This document shows, piece after piece, positions 1 through 8,252 of a DNA stretch of 64,000 bases. The notes below the pieces were generated by a model that made no database searches, was not told where the DNA came from, and was given only the letters and a program-made list of their open reading frames with translations. The position numbers and the translations under genes are program-made. Numbering within the stretch: position 1 is the first letter of the stretch; each line of letters begins with the position of its first letter. Source of the stretch: Aldehydirespirator sp965203575 (GTDB lineage: Bacteria > Actinomycetota > Acidimicrobiia > Acidimicrobiales > Aldehydirespiratoraceae); NCBI GenBank assembly GCA_965203575.1, contig OZ241894.1, positions 1,984,001 to 2,048,000 on the forward strand. The letters run 5' to 3'.

Positions 1-281
1 ACCTGGGTGTCGGGGTCGAGGTCCACCCCGAAGCGGCTCTGGTAGAGGGCGGCGACGTTGCGGCGCAGGGCGGGCAGGCCCCGGCTGGACGAGTAGCGAT
101 GGTTGCGGGGGTTGCGGGCCGCCTCGCACAGCTTGTCCACCGCGACCGGTGGCGACGGCAGGTCGGGGTTGCCGAACCCGAGGTCGATGATGTCGGCGCC
201 CTCGTGTCGGAGCTGGATCTTCAGGTCGTTGATGATCGTGAAGACGTAGGGCGGGAGGCCGTTGATCCGGCGGAAGTCCAT
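1..281 (-). CDS. AlaC-like class I/II aminotransferase (partial, N-terminal part only)
   Basis: The minus strand enters from the left edge and encodes the first ~94 residues of a PLP-dependent fold-type I aminotransferase. The N-terminus reads MDFRRINGLPPYVFTIIND, followed by IIDLGFGNPDLPSP and a HRYSSSRGLPALR stretch. This matches the start of the alanine-synthesising AlaC branch, also seen in LL-diaminopimelate-type aminotransferases. The catalytic lysine lies beyond the window. An in-frame ATG at 323 would add 14 residues; the start at 281 fits the family better. Transamination between pyruvate or 2-oxo acids and glutamate is inferred from family membership. Substrate cannot be fixed from this fragment. 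Confidence 0.75.
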   Translation of the reverse strand, partial: MDFRRINGLPPYVFTIINDLKIQLRHEGADIIDLGFGNPDLPSPPVAVDKLCEAARNPRNHRYSSSRGLPALRRNVAALYQSRFGVDLDPDTQ

Positions 282-327
282 CGGACCGAAGGTAACAGGC
301 CGGCCGACCCGAACAAGTGACATTTGT

Positions 328-440
328 CACGCTCCGGGCGCTGCGGGGGCACGGGTTGACCTACGCTCCCGGCGGCGGGTGGACGGGTTGACTCACGCTC
401 CAGGCGCTGCGGGTGGACGGGTTGACCTACGCTCCAGGCA
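328..440. repeat. Degenerate ~33-bp tandem repeat between alaC-like gene and dcd
   Basis: Three to four imperfect units of about 32-34 bp, each carrying ACGCTCC and ending in CGGGTTGAC, occupy the divergent intergenic region. Unit ends fall at 360, 392 and 426. Each unit contains a TTGAC that could act as a -35-like hexamer. No convincing -10 is visible at fixed distance, so a promoter role is only a possibility. Confidence 0.6.
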
Positions 441-483
441 TGGACGGCGCACGGGCTGTGCTCGCACGGGATAGAACCGCACC

Positions 484-1047
484 GTGATCCTGTCGGACCG
501 CTCGATCCGCGAGGCGCTGGCCGCGGGCCGCATCGTGATCGACCCGCTGGACGACGACGCGGTGCAGCCGTCGTCGGTGGACCTGCGCCTGGGGCCCAGC
601 TTCAGGGTGTTCCGCAACCACACGCTGGGCCACATCGACGTGAAGCGGGACCTGTCGGAGCTGACCACCCTGGTGAAGTCGGGCGCCGACGACCCGTTCA
701 TCCTGCATCCGGGCGAGTTCGTGCTGGGCGCCACCCTGGAGCGGGTGGCGCTGCCCGACGACCTGGTGGCCCGCCTGGAGGGCAAGTCGTCGCTGGGGCG
801 GCTGGGGCTGCTGATCCACTCGACGGCCGGCTTCGTGGACCCCGGCTTCGACGGCCAGCTCACCCTGGAGCTGTCGAATGTGGCCAACCTGCCGATCACG
901 CTGTATCCGGGGATGCGGATCGGCCAGATCAGCTTCCAGCGGATGACCACCCCGGCCGACACCCCGTACGGCTCCAGCGAGCTGGGCTCGAAGTATCACG
1001 GCCAGCGGGGCCCGGTGCCGTCCCGCTACTGGGAGAACTTCAAGTAG
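484..1047 (+). CDS. dcd: dCTP deaminase, probably bifunctional dCTP deaminase/dUTPase
   Basis: A 187-aa protein from a GTG start. It makes dUMP precursors for dTMP synthesis by deaminating dCTP; actinobacterial relatives (DCD-DUT) also hydrolyse the dUTP formed. Visible signatures are QPSSVDLRLG near residue 29, the phosphate-binding GKSSLGRLGL (100-109), the catalytic-glutamate block GFDGQLTLELSN (Glu129) and a C-terminal YGSSELGSKYHGQRGP lid. Length equals the family norm (about 190). The 3' end overlaps the convergent P450 gene by 8 bp. The bifunctional reading is inferred from the actinobacterial context, not proven by a single residue here. Confidence 0.93.
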   Translation: MILSDRSIREALAAGRIVIDPLDDDAVQPSSVDLRLGPSFRVFRNHTLGHIDVKRDLSELTTLVKSGADDPFILHPGEFVLGATLERVALPDDLVARLEGKSSLGRLGLLIHSTAGFVDPGFDGQLTLELSNVANLPITLYPGMRIGQISFQRMTTPADTPYGSSELGSKYHGQRGPVPSRYWENFK

Positions 1048-2263
1048 CGCGGGTTACCACCGGCAGGCTCTCCCAGCCTCGCACGGTGGATGTGCGGGCC
1101 TGCACCGCGTTGTCCCAGTCGACGTCCCAGTCGGGCCAGCGCTCGAGCACCTCCTCGAGGGCGATGCGGCCCTCGATCCGGGCCAGCGCCGCGCCCAGGC
1201 AGAAGTGGATGCCGTAGCCGAAGGCGAGGTGGAAGTCGATGGCGCGGTGGATGTCGAAGGTGTCGCCGTGGGAGAACTTGCGGTCGTCGCGGTTGGCCGC
1301 TCCGTTGAGCAGCAGCATGACGCTGCCGGCGGGGACGGTGTGGGAGTGGTGCTCGACGTCGGCGGTCACCCAGCGGGCCTGGACGGGGGAGGGCGTCTCG
1401 TAGCGGAGGATCTCCTCGATGGCCTGGCGTATGAGCGAGCGGTCCTCGACCAGCGCGCGCCGCTGGTCGGGGTGCTCGGCCAGCAGCTTGCCGGTCCACC
1501 CGATGAGGCGGGTGGTGGTCTCGTTGCCGGCGCCGTTGAGCAGGGTGACGAAGTTCAGGACCTCGCCGCGGCTGAGCCGGCGCGGCGTGCCGGTCTCGTC
1601 CTCGAACTCGGCGTGGAGCAGTTCCGACATCAGGTCGTCGGACGGGTGGTCGGTCCGCCAGTCGATGTACTCGCGCAGCAGGTCGGCCGCGCCCTCGTCG
1701 CCGGCGGCCTCGAAGCTGAAGTCGGGCATGGTGCCGTCTTCGAGCTTGATGCTGTCGTCGACCCTGTCGCGCAGCGTGTTCTGGTCCTGTTCGGGGATGC
1801 CGAGCAGCATGCCGATGGCCCGCATGGGCATCTGGGCGCCGAGGTCGGCGATGAAGTCGAAGCGGCCGGCGCCCACGTGCGGGTCGAGGCTGCGGGCGCA
1901 GAACTCCCGCAGCTTGGACTCCAGGGCGTTCATCCTCTTGGGGGTGAACACCCTCGATACGAGGCCGCGGTGGTAGTCGTGCAGGGGCGGGTCCTCGAAG
2001 ATGATCATTCCCGGGGGGACCCGCAGCCCGCTCTTGATGATCTCGAGGACGGTGCCCTTGGCCGAGCTGTAGGTCCGCCAGTCCTTGAACGCGGTGGCGA
2101 CGTCGTCGAACCGGCTCAGGGCGTAGAAGTCGTACCGGTCGTTGCGGTACAGCGGCGCCTCGTCGCGCAGCCGCTTCCAGGTCGGATACGGGTCGGCGTC
2201 GATCTCGAAGTCGAACGGGTCGTAGTACGCGTCTGAGCGGATCTCGGCCTCGGTGGTAGACAT
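1040..2263 (-). CDS. Cytochrome P450
   Basis: A 407-aa soluble bacterial P450 monooxygenase starting MSTTEAEIRSDAYYDPFDF. Longer upstream frames are low-complexity and not used. The I-helix oxygen-activation motif GAGNETT lies at 244-250, ExxR (EEILR) at 284-287, and the heme-thiolate loop FGYGIHFCLG carries Cys355. A class I electron-transfer partner (ferredoxin and reductase) would be needed; none is adjacent. The divergent SDR gene starts 38 bp away, so the pair may share regulation and act on one lipophilic, perhaps steroid or terpenoid, substrate. That last step is inference. Confidence 0.93.
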   Translation of the reverse strand: MSTTEAEIRSDAYYDPFDFEIDADPYPTWKRLRDEAPLYRNDRYDFYALSRFDDVATAFKDWRTYSSAKGTVLEIIKSGLRVPPGMIIFEDPPLHDYHRGLVSRVFTPKRMNALESKLREFCARSLDPHVGAGRFDFIADLGAQMPMRAIGMLLGIPEQDQNTLRDRVDDSIKLEDGTMPDFSFEAAGDEGAADLLREYIDWRTDHPSDDLMSELLHAEFEDETGTPRRLSRGEVLNFVTLLNGAGNETTTRLIGWTGKLLAEHPDQRRALVEDRSLIRQAIEEILRYETPSPVQARWVTADVEHHSHTVPAGSVMLLLNGAANRDDRKFSHGDTFDIHRAIDFHLAFGYGIHFCLGAALARIEGRIALEEVLERWPDWDVDWDNAVQARTSTVRGWESLPVVTRAT

Positions 2264-2301
2264 TGCCCCAGTCACGCTACGCAGGAGGGCTGTCTCTGGC
2301 A

Positions 2302-3138
2302 ATGTCGGCAATGTCGCTGTCCGATGGTTTCCGGTTCGACGGCAAGCGGGTGCTGGTGGTGGGCGGCGCCACCGGGATGGGCGCGGCCGCGGCCGAGCTG
2401 GCCCTGGACCTGGGCGCCGAGGTCGTGGTGATGGACCGGGCCGAGGTGACGCTGGACGGGGTGACGGCCATCGGCCTGGACCTGGCCTCGCAGGCGTCCA
2501 TCGACGCCGCGGTGGACTCCTGCGGCGGGCCGGTGCATGCCCTGCTGGCCTGCGCGGGGGTGGCCGACGGCACACCGGGCATCGAGCGGATCAACTTCGT
2601 GGGCCACCGCCATCTGATCGACCGGATGCTGGACGCGGCGATGCTGCCGCCGGGCTCGGCCATCGGCTTCATCTCCTCGACGGCCGGCCTCGGCTGGGAG
2701 CGGAACCTGGAGGAGCTCGGCGAGGTGCTGGACATGTCCGGCTTCGGCGAGGCCGCGGCCTGGTTCGTCGACCGTCGCAAGGCCGACTACTTCCACACCA
2801 AGCAGGCCATGTGCGCCTATGTCGCCACCCGGGCCTACCCGCTGCTGCGGCGGGGGGTCCGGGTCAACGCCATCTGCCCGGGCCCGACGGTGACGCCGCT
2901 GGCCGAGGCCAACAAGGAGCTGTGGCTGGAGTTCGGCGCCGACTACCGGGCCGACGCCGGCGTGGAGGCGTCCACGCCGATGGAGCAGGCCTATCCGCTG
3001 CTGTTCCTGTGCAGCGACGCGGCCGCCTACGTCACCGGCGTGACGCTGATCTCCGACGCCGGCTACATGAGCGCGGGACTCACCGGCGCCTACCCGGCCG
3101 CCACCGACGCCGCCAGGTTCCTGGCGGGCCGCTTCTAG
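2302..3138 (+). CDS. Short-chain dehydrogenase/reductase (3-alpha-HSD-like)
   Basis: A 278-aa Rossmann-fold oxidoreductase. The cofactor glycine motif is GGATGMG (21-27), with an acidic residue after beta-2 (VVVMDR) suggesting NAD(H). The catalytic serine region is FISSTAG (about 125) and the YxxxK pair is Tyr163/Lys167 (YFHTK). NAICPGPTVTPL follows the active site as usual. The insertion before the catalytic Tyr resembles Comamonas-type 3-alpha-hydroxysteroid dehydrogenase/carbonyl reductase. I chose ATG 2302; ATG 2311 is possible, and GGAGGG lies at 2284-2289. Divergent from the P450. Substrate unknown. Confidence 0.88.
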   Translation: MSAMSLSDGFRFDGKRVLVVGGATGMGAAAAELALDLGAEVVVMDRAEVTLDGVTAIGLDLASQASIDAAVDSCGGPVHALLACAGVADGTPGIERINFVGHRHLIDRMLDAAMLPPGSAIGFISSTAGLGWERNLEELGEVLDMSGFGEAAAWFVDRRKADYFHTKQAMCAYVATRAYPLLRRGVRVNAICPGPTVTPLAEANKELWLEFGADYRADAGVEASTPMEQAYPLLFLCSDAAAYVTGVTLISDAGYMSAGLTGAYPAATDAARFLAGRF

Positions 3139-3161
3139 CGGGAGCCTCTATCCTCGGGGCC

Positions 3162-3443
3162 ATGCCGAGACCTACGAAGCGCCGAGTGCCGGCCGGCCGT
3201 GTGACCGCCAAGGGCACGCGCCCCGACAACTACCAGCCCGACAGGCAGTCCCACACCGGGTTCGACGAGTTGCCGCCGAGCCCCATCTGGGTGCCGATCC
3301 TGCTGTTCGGCCTGCTGGGGCTGGGGCTGGCGACGATCATCGTCAACTATCTGGGCGTGATCTGGGACACCTCCAACGTGGTGCTGCTGGTGGGCCTGGC
3401 CTTCATCCTGGCCGGGATCGTCACCGCCACCCAGTACCGCTGA
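3162..3443 (+). CDS. crgA: Cell division protein CrgA
   Basis: A 93-aa protein starting MPRPTKRRVPAGR. A basic cytosolic N-tail is followed by SPIWVPILLFGLLGLGLA (TM1), a NYLG turn and VVLLVGLAFILAGIVTATQ (TM2), the two-helix layout and size of CrgA, which connects FtsZ/FtsQ and penicillin-binding proteins in actinobacterial septation. crgA usually lies near the replication origin in actinobacteria. Here it is followed by a cluster of DnaA-box-like 9-mers. Confidence 0.85.
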   Translation: MPRPTKRRVPAGRVTAKGTRPDNYQPDRQSHTGFDELPPSPIWVPILLFGLLGLGLATIIVNYLGVIWDTSNVVLLVGLAFILAGIVTATQYR

Positions 3444-3474
3444 CCGGCGCCGCCCGCTTATCACACCGTTGTAA

Positions 3475-3507
3475 TTATCCCCGGATTCGTCCACAACCTG
3501 TGGATAA
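3475..3507. promoter_or_regulatory. Cluster of DnaA-box-like 9-mers
   Basis: A perfect consensus DnaA box (TTATCCACA) lies on the minus strand at 3499-3507. TCGTCCACA at 3487-3495 is one mismatch from the actinobacterial TTGTCCACA form, and TTATCCCCG at 3475-3483 has two mismatches. The three sit within 33 bp, between crgA and a convergent gene. A full origin is not claimed: dnaA and dnaN are not present in the window. Confidence 0.4.
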
Positions 3508-3520
3508 CTCGGGCCCGCCG

Positions 3521-3853
3521 TCACTCGATGGGTGTCACCAGGTCCATCTCGTCCTGGCAGTGGCGGGGCGGCTCGGGATCCTCGTCGGGGGCGACGGTCA
3601 TGCGCACCTCGGCGCCGCAGATGGCGCAGCGGTACTCGATCTTGACCTTGCGCAGGATGCCGGGGTCCGGCGGCTCGGGCAGCGGCCGGGCCAGGTTGCG
3701 AAGCATGGCCAGGCCCAGTCGCAGCACCCCGTAGGCGATCACCACCGCGATCAGCACCTTGAAGATGTCGGCCAGGATGGAGCCGACCACCAGGCCCGTC
3801 AGTGCCAGCACCAGCAGCCCGATGTTGACGGCCCTCTCCGACTTCACCTTCAC
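3521..3853 (-). CDS. Small membrane protein with C-terminal zinc-ribbon-like segment
   Basis: 110 aa starting MKVKSERAVNIGLLVLALTG. Two hydrophobic helices (about residues 9-30 and 33-52) are followed by a cytosolic tail with YRCAICGAEVRMT and a later HC, a CxxC...HC pattern like a degenerate zinc ribbon. The protein is compact with normal codon use, so it is probably real. No function can be assigned; linkage to crgA may be meaningful. Confidence 0.6.
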   Translation of the reverse strand: MKVKSERAVNIGLLVLALTGLVVGSILADIFKVLIAVVIAYGVLRLGLAMLRNLARPLPEPPDPGILRKVKIEYRCAICGAEVRMTVAPDEDPEPPRHCQDEMDLVTPIE

Positions 3854-3958
3854 GCCAGCCTCCCGCCACCGCCGCAGCCCTCCGCCACCGACTGCCTCGC
3901 GGTGCCGACTGCTCCGATGCTACGTGACAGTCCGAGTCGTGGTTCGGCCACCAGTGAG

Positions 3959-4237
3959 CTAGGCGGGCTGCGCTGTGGGTCCGAGAGGCTCGGGCGGCGG
4001 CGACCGGGATGGTTGATCTCTGGGGGACGGTGAACCAGTGGTGGGGGGCGCCGCTCCGGGCGAGGCAGTCTGAGGGTCGATCAGGACGCCGGAACGGGCC
4101 AGGGCCATGATCAGGTCGTCCACCTTCGCCTCGAGCCGCTCGATACGCCTATTGACCAATTGGAAGCCTGCGCCGCACGTCGCAACGAGAGCGGCGAGCG
4201 CAACTCCCAGGAGTGTGGCGAGGACTCCGACTTCCAT
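3959..4237 (-). CDS. Small membrane-anchored coiled-coil protein
   Basis: 92 aa: a hydrophobic helix (VLATLLGVALAALVATCGAG), then a short coiled coil (NRRIERLEAKVDDLIMALA) and a Pro/Ser-rich tail. This TM-plus-coil plan recurs at 39460, 52360, 52575 and 53713. No enzymatic motif. Upstream ribosome site is weak, so the start is uncertain. Confidence 0.5.
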   Translation of the reverse strand: MEVGVLATLLGVALAALVATCGAGFQLVNRRIERLEAKVDDLIMALARSGVLIDPQTASPGAAPPTTGSPSPRDQPSRSPPPEPLGPTAQPA

Positions 4238-4284
4238 AGAAATGAATGTATCACCCCGTTATGACATAAACAACTGAAAGTTAC

Positions 4285-5496
4285 TCAAATATCTGTTTGC
4301 CACACAATGGCGGCCGATCCGGTGGGGCCTGCGCTGATCGTCAGGAGCCGATGGCCTGCGGGGACCGCCAGCCCGTCGGTGATGAGGCGCAGTTCCTCTG
4401 CCGCCCCGGCGTTGCCGGTCGCCACCGCCCCGCCGGAACAGTTGATGCGCGCCCCGTCGATACCGAGCGCCCGCGCTACCAGCGTCGCCGTGGCTGCGTC
4501 GTGCTCGACGACGGCGATGTCGTCGACCGCGTCGAGGTCGGCTTCGGCCTCGGCCAGCGCCCGACCGACCGCCGCGGCCACGTTGCCCACCGGGTCGAAC
4601 GGGTCGCCCGCGGCCCGGCCCGTCCCGGCCACGGTCGCCAGCGGTGCTGCCGGTCGGAGCGTCTCCCCTGCGCGAGCTGCTGCGGTCTCGTCACGGCGCT
4701 CACCGATCGATTCGGCTTCGTGCGCCCCGGCTTGCAGCAGCACGGCGGCCACCGCGTCGGCCGGGGGAGCGAACGTGGCCGCGGTGAGTAGGCCGTCGTC
4801 GTCGAAGGCCGGGGGCAGCTCCGAGGCGTCGCCCCAGTCCCGCACCACGTCGGCGCCCACGGGGTCGCCCCGGTACACGCCCCGACCGGCGGCGTCACCC
4901 GGCCGGGCCGCCACCGCCACGATGGCCGGACTTGCCGCCGACCCCGACCCCGCCTCCGTCCGTCGCCGCCGGGACTCCTCGGCCGCGGCGTCGAGCTCGG
5001 CCCGGCCGATGCCCGCGGCCTGAGCAGCCCGCTCCGACAGCCGGGGCGCCGGCAGCAACCCCCCGACCTCCTCGAACCGCTCGGCCACCCCGCCCCACGG
5101 AGCCCCGTAGGTGCGGTTGAGGGCGGCCGCGCCCGGCGGCACCACCGAGCAAAGGCCGAGGCCGACCACCAGCACGGTCCGGGCCTGGCCGGCCCGGATG
5201 GCGGCCACCGCCGCCTGCACCGCGGCCGCACCGCTGGTCTCGCCCCGGTCGACCACCGAGCCGCCGATGGAGACCGGCCATCCCGCAGCCAGCACGATCG
5301 CCCGGGCCGCGTCAGCCCCGGCCGCCCCCACCGGGTCGCAGCACCCGACCACCACCTCGTCGAGCACGCCCGCATCGAGCCCGGCCCGCTCCAGCGTCTC
5401 GCGCCCCACCGCACCGGCCAGCACCACCGGGTTCCAGCCGGCCAGCTCGCCGTCCACCGGCCGCACCGCCGTCCGGGCTCCAGCCACCATCGTCAC
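4285..5496 (-). CDS. Thiolase-superfamily protein lacking the catalytic residues
   Basis: About 403 aa with thiolase layout: MVAGARTAVRPVDGELAGWNP at the N-terminus, a tandem Rossmann-like half rich in Ala/Gly, and a C-terminal GGAVATGNAGAA block. Functional thiolases have Cys in a CxSG nucleophile motif, His in GHP and a second Cys in CxGxG. Here these positions read GETSG, GNA and ISAGPTG, so all catalytic residues are replaced. It may be a scaffold or partner like the SCP2-thiolase/DUF35 group, but no partner gene is adjacent. Starts GTG 5496, ATG 5490 or GTG 5583 are all open; the Arg-rich leader from 5583 looks non-coding. Confidence 0.7.
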   Translation of the reverse strand: MTMVAGARTAVRPVDGELAGWNPVVLAGAVGRETLERAGLDAGVLDEVVVGCCDPVGAAGADAARAIVLAAGWPVSIGGSVVDRGETSGAAAVQAAVAAIRAGQARTVLVVGLGLCSVVPPGAAALNRTYGAPWGGVAERFEEVGGLLPAPRLSERAAQAAGIGRAELDAAAEESRRRRTEAGSGSAASPAIVAVAARPGDAAGRGVYRGDPVGADVVRDWGDASELPPAFDDDGLLTAATFAPPADAVAAVLLQAGAHEAESIGERRDETAAARAGETLRPAAPLATVAGTGRAAGDPFDPVGNVAAAVGRALAEAEADLDAVDDIAVVEHDAATATLVARALGIDGARINCSGGAVATGNAGAAEELRLITDGLAVPAGHRLLTISAGPTGSAAIVWQTDI

Positions 5497-5675
5497 AGCC
5501 GTCGCCGGGGTCGCACCCACGGCATGAATGTCTACTCTCCGCCCGCTCCGCCGGCCCCGCCGGTCGCCGCACGAGCGACGCACCCCACCACCGGCGGGTC
5601 GGAATTGGCAGCGCTGGAGGCCCGTTTGGGCGCTGGGGGCTGCCAGTTCGTCGCGGCTTCGCAGGAGCGGTGGTT

Positions 5676-5739
5676 GTGGCGCGGTGCCGATCAGCGCGGT
5701 GGGGATCGTGGCGCGGTGCCAGCGAGCGCGGTGGGTGTC
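5676..5739. repeat. 32-bp tandem duplication upstream of the DoxX gene
   Basis: Two near-identical copies starting GTGGCGCGGTGCC at 5676 and 5708 lie in the 5497-5807 intergenic space, which otherwise shows no gene. It is one of several junction-located tandem duplications in this window. Confidence 0.6.
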
Positions 5740-5807
5740 GTACCCCGCTGCCTACACTCGCATCGGGCGCTGGAACGCTGAGACACGCAACTGAACTGGA
5801 GGTCACC

Positions 5808-6485
5808 GTGAGCAAGCGCACAGCCGACATCGTCATCAAGGTGCTGACCGCCGTGACCCTGGTCGCCATGGCGCTGGCGGTGCTGTTCTACGAGGATGTG
5901 GTCGGCCGGTTCGGAGGGACCCCGGTGCTGTTCCTGGGCGACGGCTACCACGTCGGGGTCGACTCGCCGCGCATGTACGACACCGCCCTGATGCTCCTGC
6001 GGGCCGCCCTCGGCATGATGATCTTCGTCCACGGCTACAACAAGGCGTTCCGGGGCGGCAAGCTCGCCGGCACCGGCCGCTGGTTCCAGTCGATGGGGAT
6101 GCGACCCGGCAAGGTCCACGCCACCCTGGCCGCCGGCACCGAGATGGGCGTGGGCGTGCTATTGGTCCTAGGCCTGCTCACCCAGCTGGCCGCAGCCGGG
6201 CTCATCGCGCTGATGGTGGTGGCGTTCTGGACCGTCCACCGCGACAAGGGCTTCATGATCACCGGCGAGGGCTGGGAGTACGTCGCGCTGATCGCGGTCA
6301 TGAGCCTCGTCACAGCCATCCTCGGCCCGGGCCGCCTGTCGCTGGACAACGAGTTCGAGATCGCCCACCGCCTCGACAGCAAGACCGGCCTGGGGATCGC
6401 CCTGCTGCTCGGGGTCGGCGCGGGCGCGGCCCAGCTCCTGCTCTTCTTCCGGCCACCGAAGCCCGACCCCGCCGAGGATGCCTGA
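5808..6485 (+). CDS. DoxX-family integral membrane protein
   Basis: 225 aa from GTG 5808, with GGAGGT six bases upstream. It has an N-terminal signal-anchor (VIKVLTAVTLVAMALAVLFY), then the DoxX block: LLRAALGMMIFVHGYNKAFRGGKLAGTGRWF and three more hydrophobic helices (MGVGVLLVLGLLTQL, LIALMVVAFWTVHRDKGF, YVALIAVMSLVTAILG). Members sit in the cytoplasmic membrane and are linked to redox homeostasis or thiosulfate:quinone oxidation; specific activity cannot be read here. The C-terminal extension holds a further helix. Confidence 0.85.
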   Translation: MSKRTADIVIKVLTAVTLVAMALAVLFYEDVVGRFGGTPVLFLGDGYHVGVDSPRMYDTALMLLRAALGMMIFVHGYNKAFRGGKLAGTGRWFQSMGMRPGKVHATLAAGTEMGVGVLLVLGLLTQLAAAGLIALMVVAFWTVHRDKGFMITGEGWEYVALIAVMSLVTAILGPGRLSLDNEFEIAHRLDSKTGLGIALLLGVGAGAAQLLLFFRPPKPDPAEDA

Positions 6486-6509
6486 TCCCGCAGCCGAGTC
6501 CCCGGACTC

Positions 6510-7496
6510 CTAGATCCTGGGCCGAGTCCTGGGGCGCAGCCATGGCCGGCTGACCCGGTCGTGGGCCAGATCGGCTCCGGCGTGGCCGAAGATGGCGCCC
6601 AGCACCATCAGCCCGCCCACCACCGTCGCCAGCGGCGGCGCCTCGGCCAGCACCACCCACGCCAGCAGGATCGAGAACGGCGTCTCGCTGGCGCCCAGCA
6701 GTCCCGCCTCCGCGGCCGGGATCAGCCGCACCCCCTCGGTCCACAGCACCAGCGACACCGCGAACACCGCCCCGAAGAACAGCAGCAGGGGGAACTGGTC
6801 GCCCGCCACCCCCAGCGGGTCGGCCACCACCAGCGCGACCACGAACAGCAGCACCCCGGCCGAGCCCAGCGCCAGCACCGCGTCGGCTCCCTCGAAGCGG
6901 CGGATCAGCACGATGATCAACGCCAGCGACAACGCCAGGATCACGGCCCGCACGTTGCCGTCGAGGTCGCCGGGCCCGAGGTTGCCGGCCACCGTGAGGG
7001 TCACGCCGGCCAGCGCCACCACGGCCGCCACCACCGTCGATCGCCGCAACCGCTCCCGCAGGATCAGCCACGCCAGCCCGGCGGCCAGGAACGGCACGGT
7101 GGCCGCGATCACGGAGACGTTGGCCACCTCGGTCCGCTGCAGCGCGTCGACGTAGAGGATCATCGACGCGGCGGCCAGGGTGACCAGCACCAGACCCTGG
7201 GGACCGAGGGTCGCACGCATCCGCAGTCGCAGCCCCTCCCGAGCCTGCGAGCCGCCGATCCGTCCCCTGATCCACACGTAGGCCAGCGCGCCGATCCCGC
7301 CGATCAGGGCTCGCCAGCTGGCGATCTGCCAGGAGTCGCCGTCGATGCTGCGGGAGATGGCTCCGGTGGCGCCGAACCCGAACCCCGACACGAGCATCAT
7401 CGCCGCCCCCCACCGCCGGCCCCGCGGTGTGGCACCCAGTGACCGGTGGTCGGCCGTGGGCTCGGGTCCGGCTGACGGCTCGTGGTCGGCCGTCAA
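6510..7496 (-). CDS. EamA/DMT-family transporter
   Basis: 328 aa with ten predicted hydrophobic helices in two repeats of five, the drug/metabolite transporter fold. The first repeat begins MMLVSGFGFGATGAISRS; conserved AxxxPFLAAGLAWLILRE and ETPFSILLAWVVLAEAP blocks end the two halves. The N-terminal ~28 residues are hydrophilic. Likely a metabolite exporter in the cytoplasmic membrane. Convergent with the DoxX gene; substrate unknown. Confidence 0.88.
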   Translation of the reverse strand: MTADHEPSAGPEPTADHRSLGATPRGRRWGAAMMLVSGFGFGATGAISRSIDGDSWQIASWRALIGGIGALAYVWIRGRIGGSQAREGLRLRMRATLGPQGLVLVTLAAASMILYVDALQRTEVANVSVIAATVPFLAAGLAWLILRERLRRSTVVAAVVALAGVTLTVAGNLGPGDLDGNVRAVILALSLALIIVLIRRFEGADAVLALGSAGVLLFVVALVVADPLGVAGDQFPLLLFFGAVFAVSLVLWTEGVRLIPAAEAGLLGASETPFSILLAWVVLAEAPPLATVVGGLMVLGAIFGHAGADLAHDRVSRPWLRPRTRPRI

Positions 7497-7522
7497 CTCA
7501 GGGTCAACTCAGGCGTGGACTG

Positions 7523-8179
7523 CTAGCCGGCGGTGGCCGCAGCCGGTTCGTAGCCGACCTGGCAGAAGCCGTGGTTGCAGTACCCGTACGGGTTCCGGGC
7601 CAGGTACTGCTGGTGGTACTCCTCGGCGTAGTAGAAGGGCCCGGCGTCGACGATCTCGGTGGTGATCTCGCCGAAGCCCCGCTCCGTCAAGGCGGCCTGA
7701 TACCGGTCCCTCGACGCCAGCGCGACCTCCCGCTGCGCCTCGGAGTACACGTAGATCCCGCTGCGGTACTGGGTGCCGACATCGTTGCCCTGGCGCATGC
7801 CCTGAGTGGGGTCGTGCATCTCCCAGAACACCTTCAGCAGCTGCTCGTAGGGCGCCACCGCCGGGTCGTGCACCACCAGCACCACCTCGTTGTGGCCGGT
7901 GCGCCCGGTGCACACCTCCTGGTAGGTCGGGTTGGGGGTCACGCCGCCCGAGTAGCCGACCGCGGTGGTGTGCACGCCGGGCATCTGCCAGAAGAACCGC
8001 TCGGCGCCCCAGAAGCACCCCATCCCGAACATGGCCCGCTCGCACCCCTCCGGGAACGGCGGCTCCAGCGGGGTGCCAAGTACGAGGTGCCCGTAGTCCT
8101 GGACCGGCATGGGCACGTCGCGCCCCGGCAGGGCGTCGGCCGCGGCCGGCATCCGCGTCTTGTCGCGTCGCAGCAGCAT
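7523..8179 (-). CDS. msrA: Peptide-methionine (S)-S-oxide reductase
   Basis: 218 aa starting MLLRRDKTRMP. The nucleophile motif GMGCFWGAERFFW places catalytic Cys at residue 55; GYSGG, YQEVCTGRTGHNEVV, DPTQGMRQGNDVGTQYRSGIY and the C-terminal YCNHGFCQVGY with resolving cysteines are all present. It repairs the S-epimer of methionine sulfoxide in proteins using thioredoxin. The ATG 8179 start excludes a repeat-derived upstream frame. Confidence 0.96.
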   Translation of the reverse strand: MLLRRDKTRMPAAADALPGRDVPMPVQDYGHLVLGTPLEPPFPEGCERAMFGMGCFWGAERFFWQMPGVHTTAVGYSGGVTPNPTYQEVCTGRTGHNEVVLVVHDPAVAPYEQLLKVFWEMHDPTQGMRQGNDVGTQYRSGIYVYSEAQREVALASRDRYQAALTERGFGEITTEIVDAGPFYYAEEYHQQYLARNPYGYCNHGFCQVGYEPAAATAG

Positions 8180-8252
8180 GTAACGACTGTATCGCCGGCT
8201 GCCGCAGGAGGTTTCTGACGTCCCCCGCGCCCCAGCCACCCGGCCCCCGGAT

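Noticed and set aside
1205..2236. Long plus-strand frame opposite the P450 gene
   Set aside because: Val/Gly/Glu-rich shadow; the minus strand has all P450 motifs.
3475..3507. Chromosomal replication origin
   Set aside because: No dnaA, dnaN, gyrB or AT-rich unwinding element nearby; kept only as a DnaA-box cluster.
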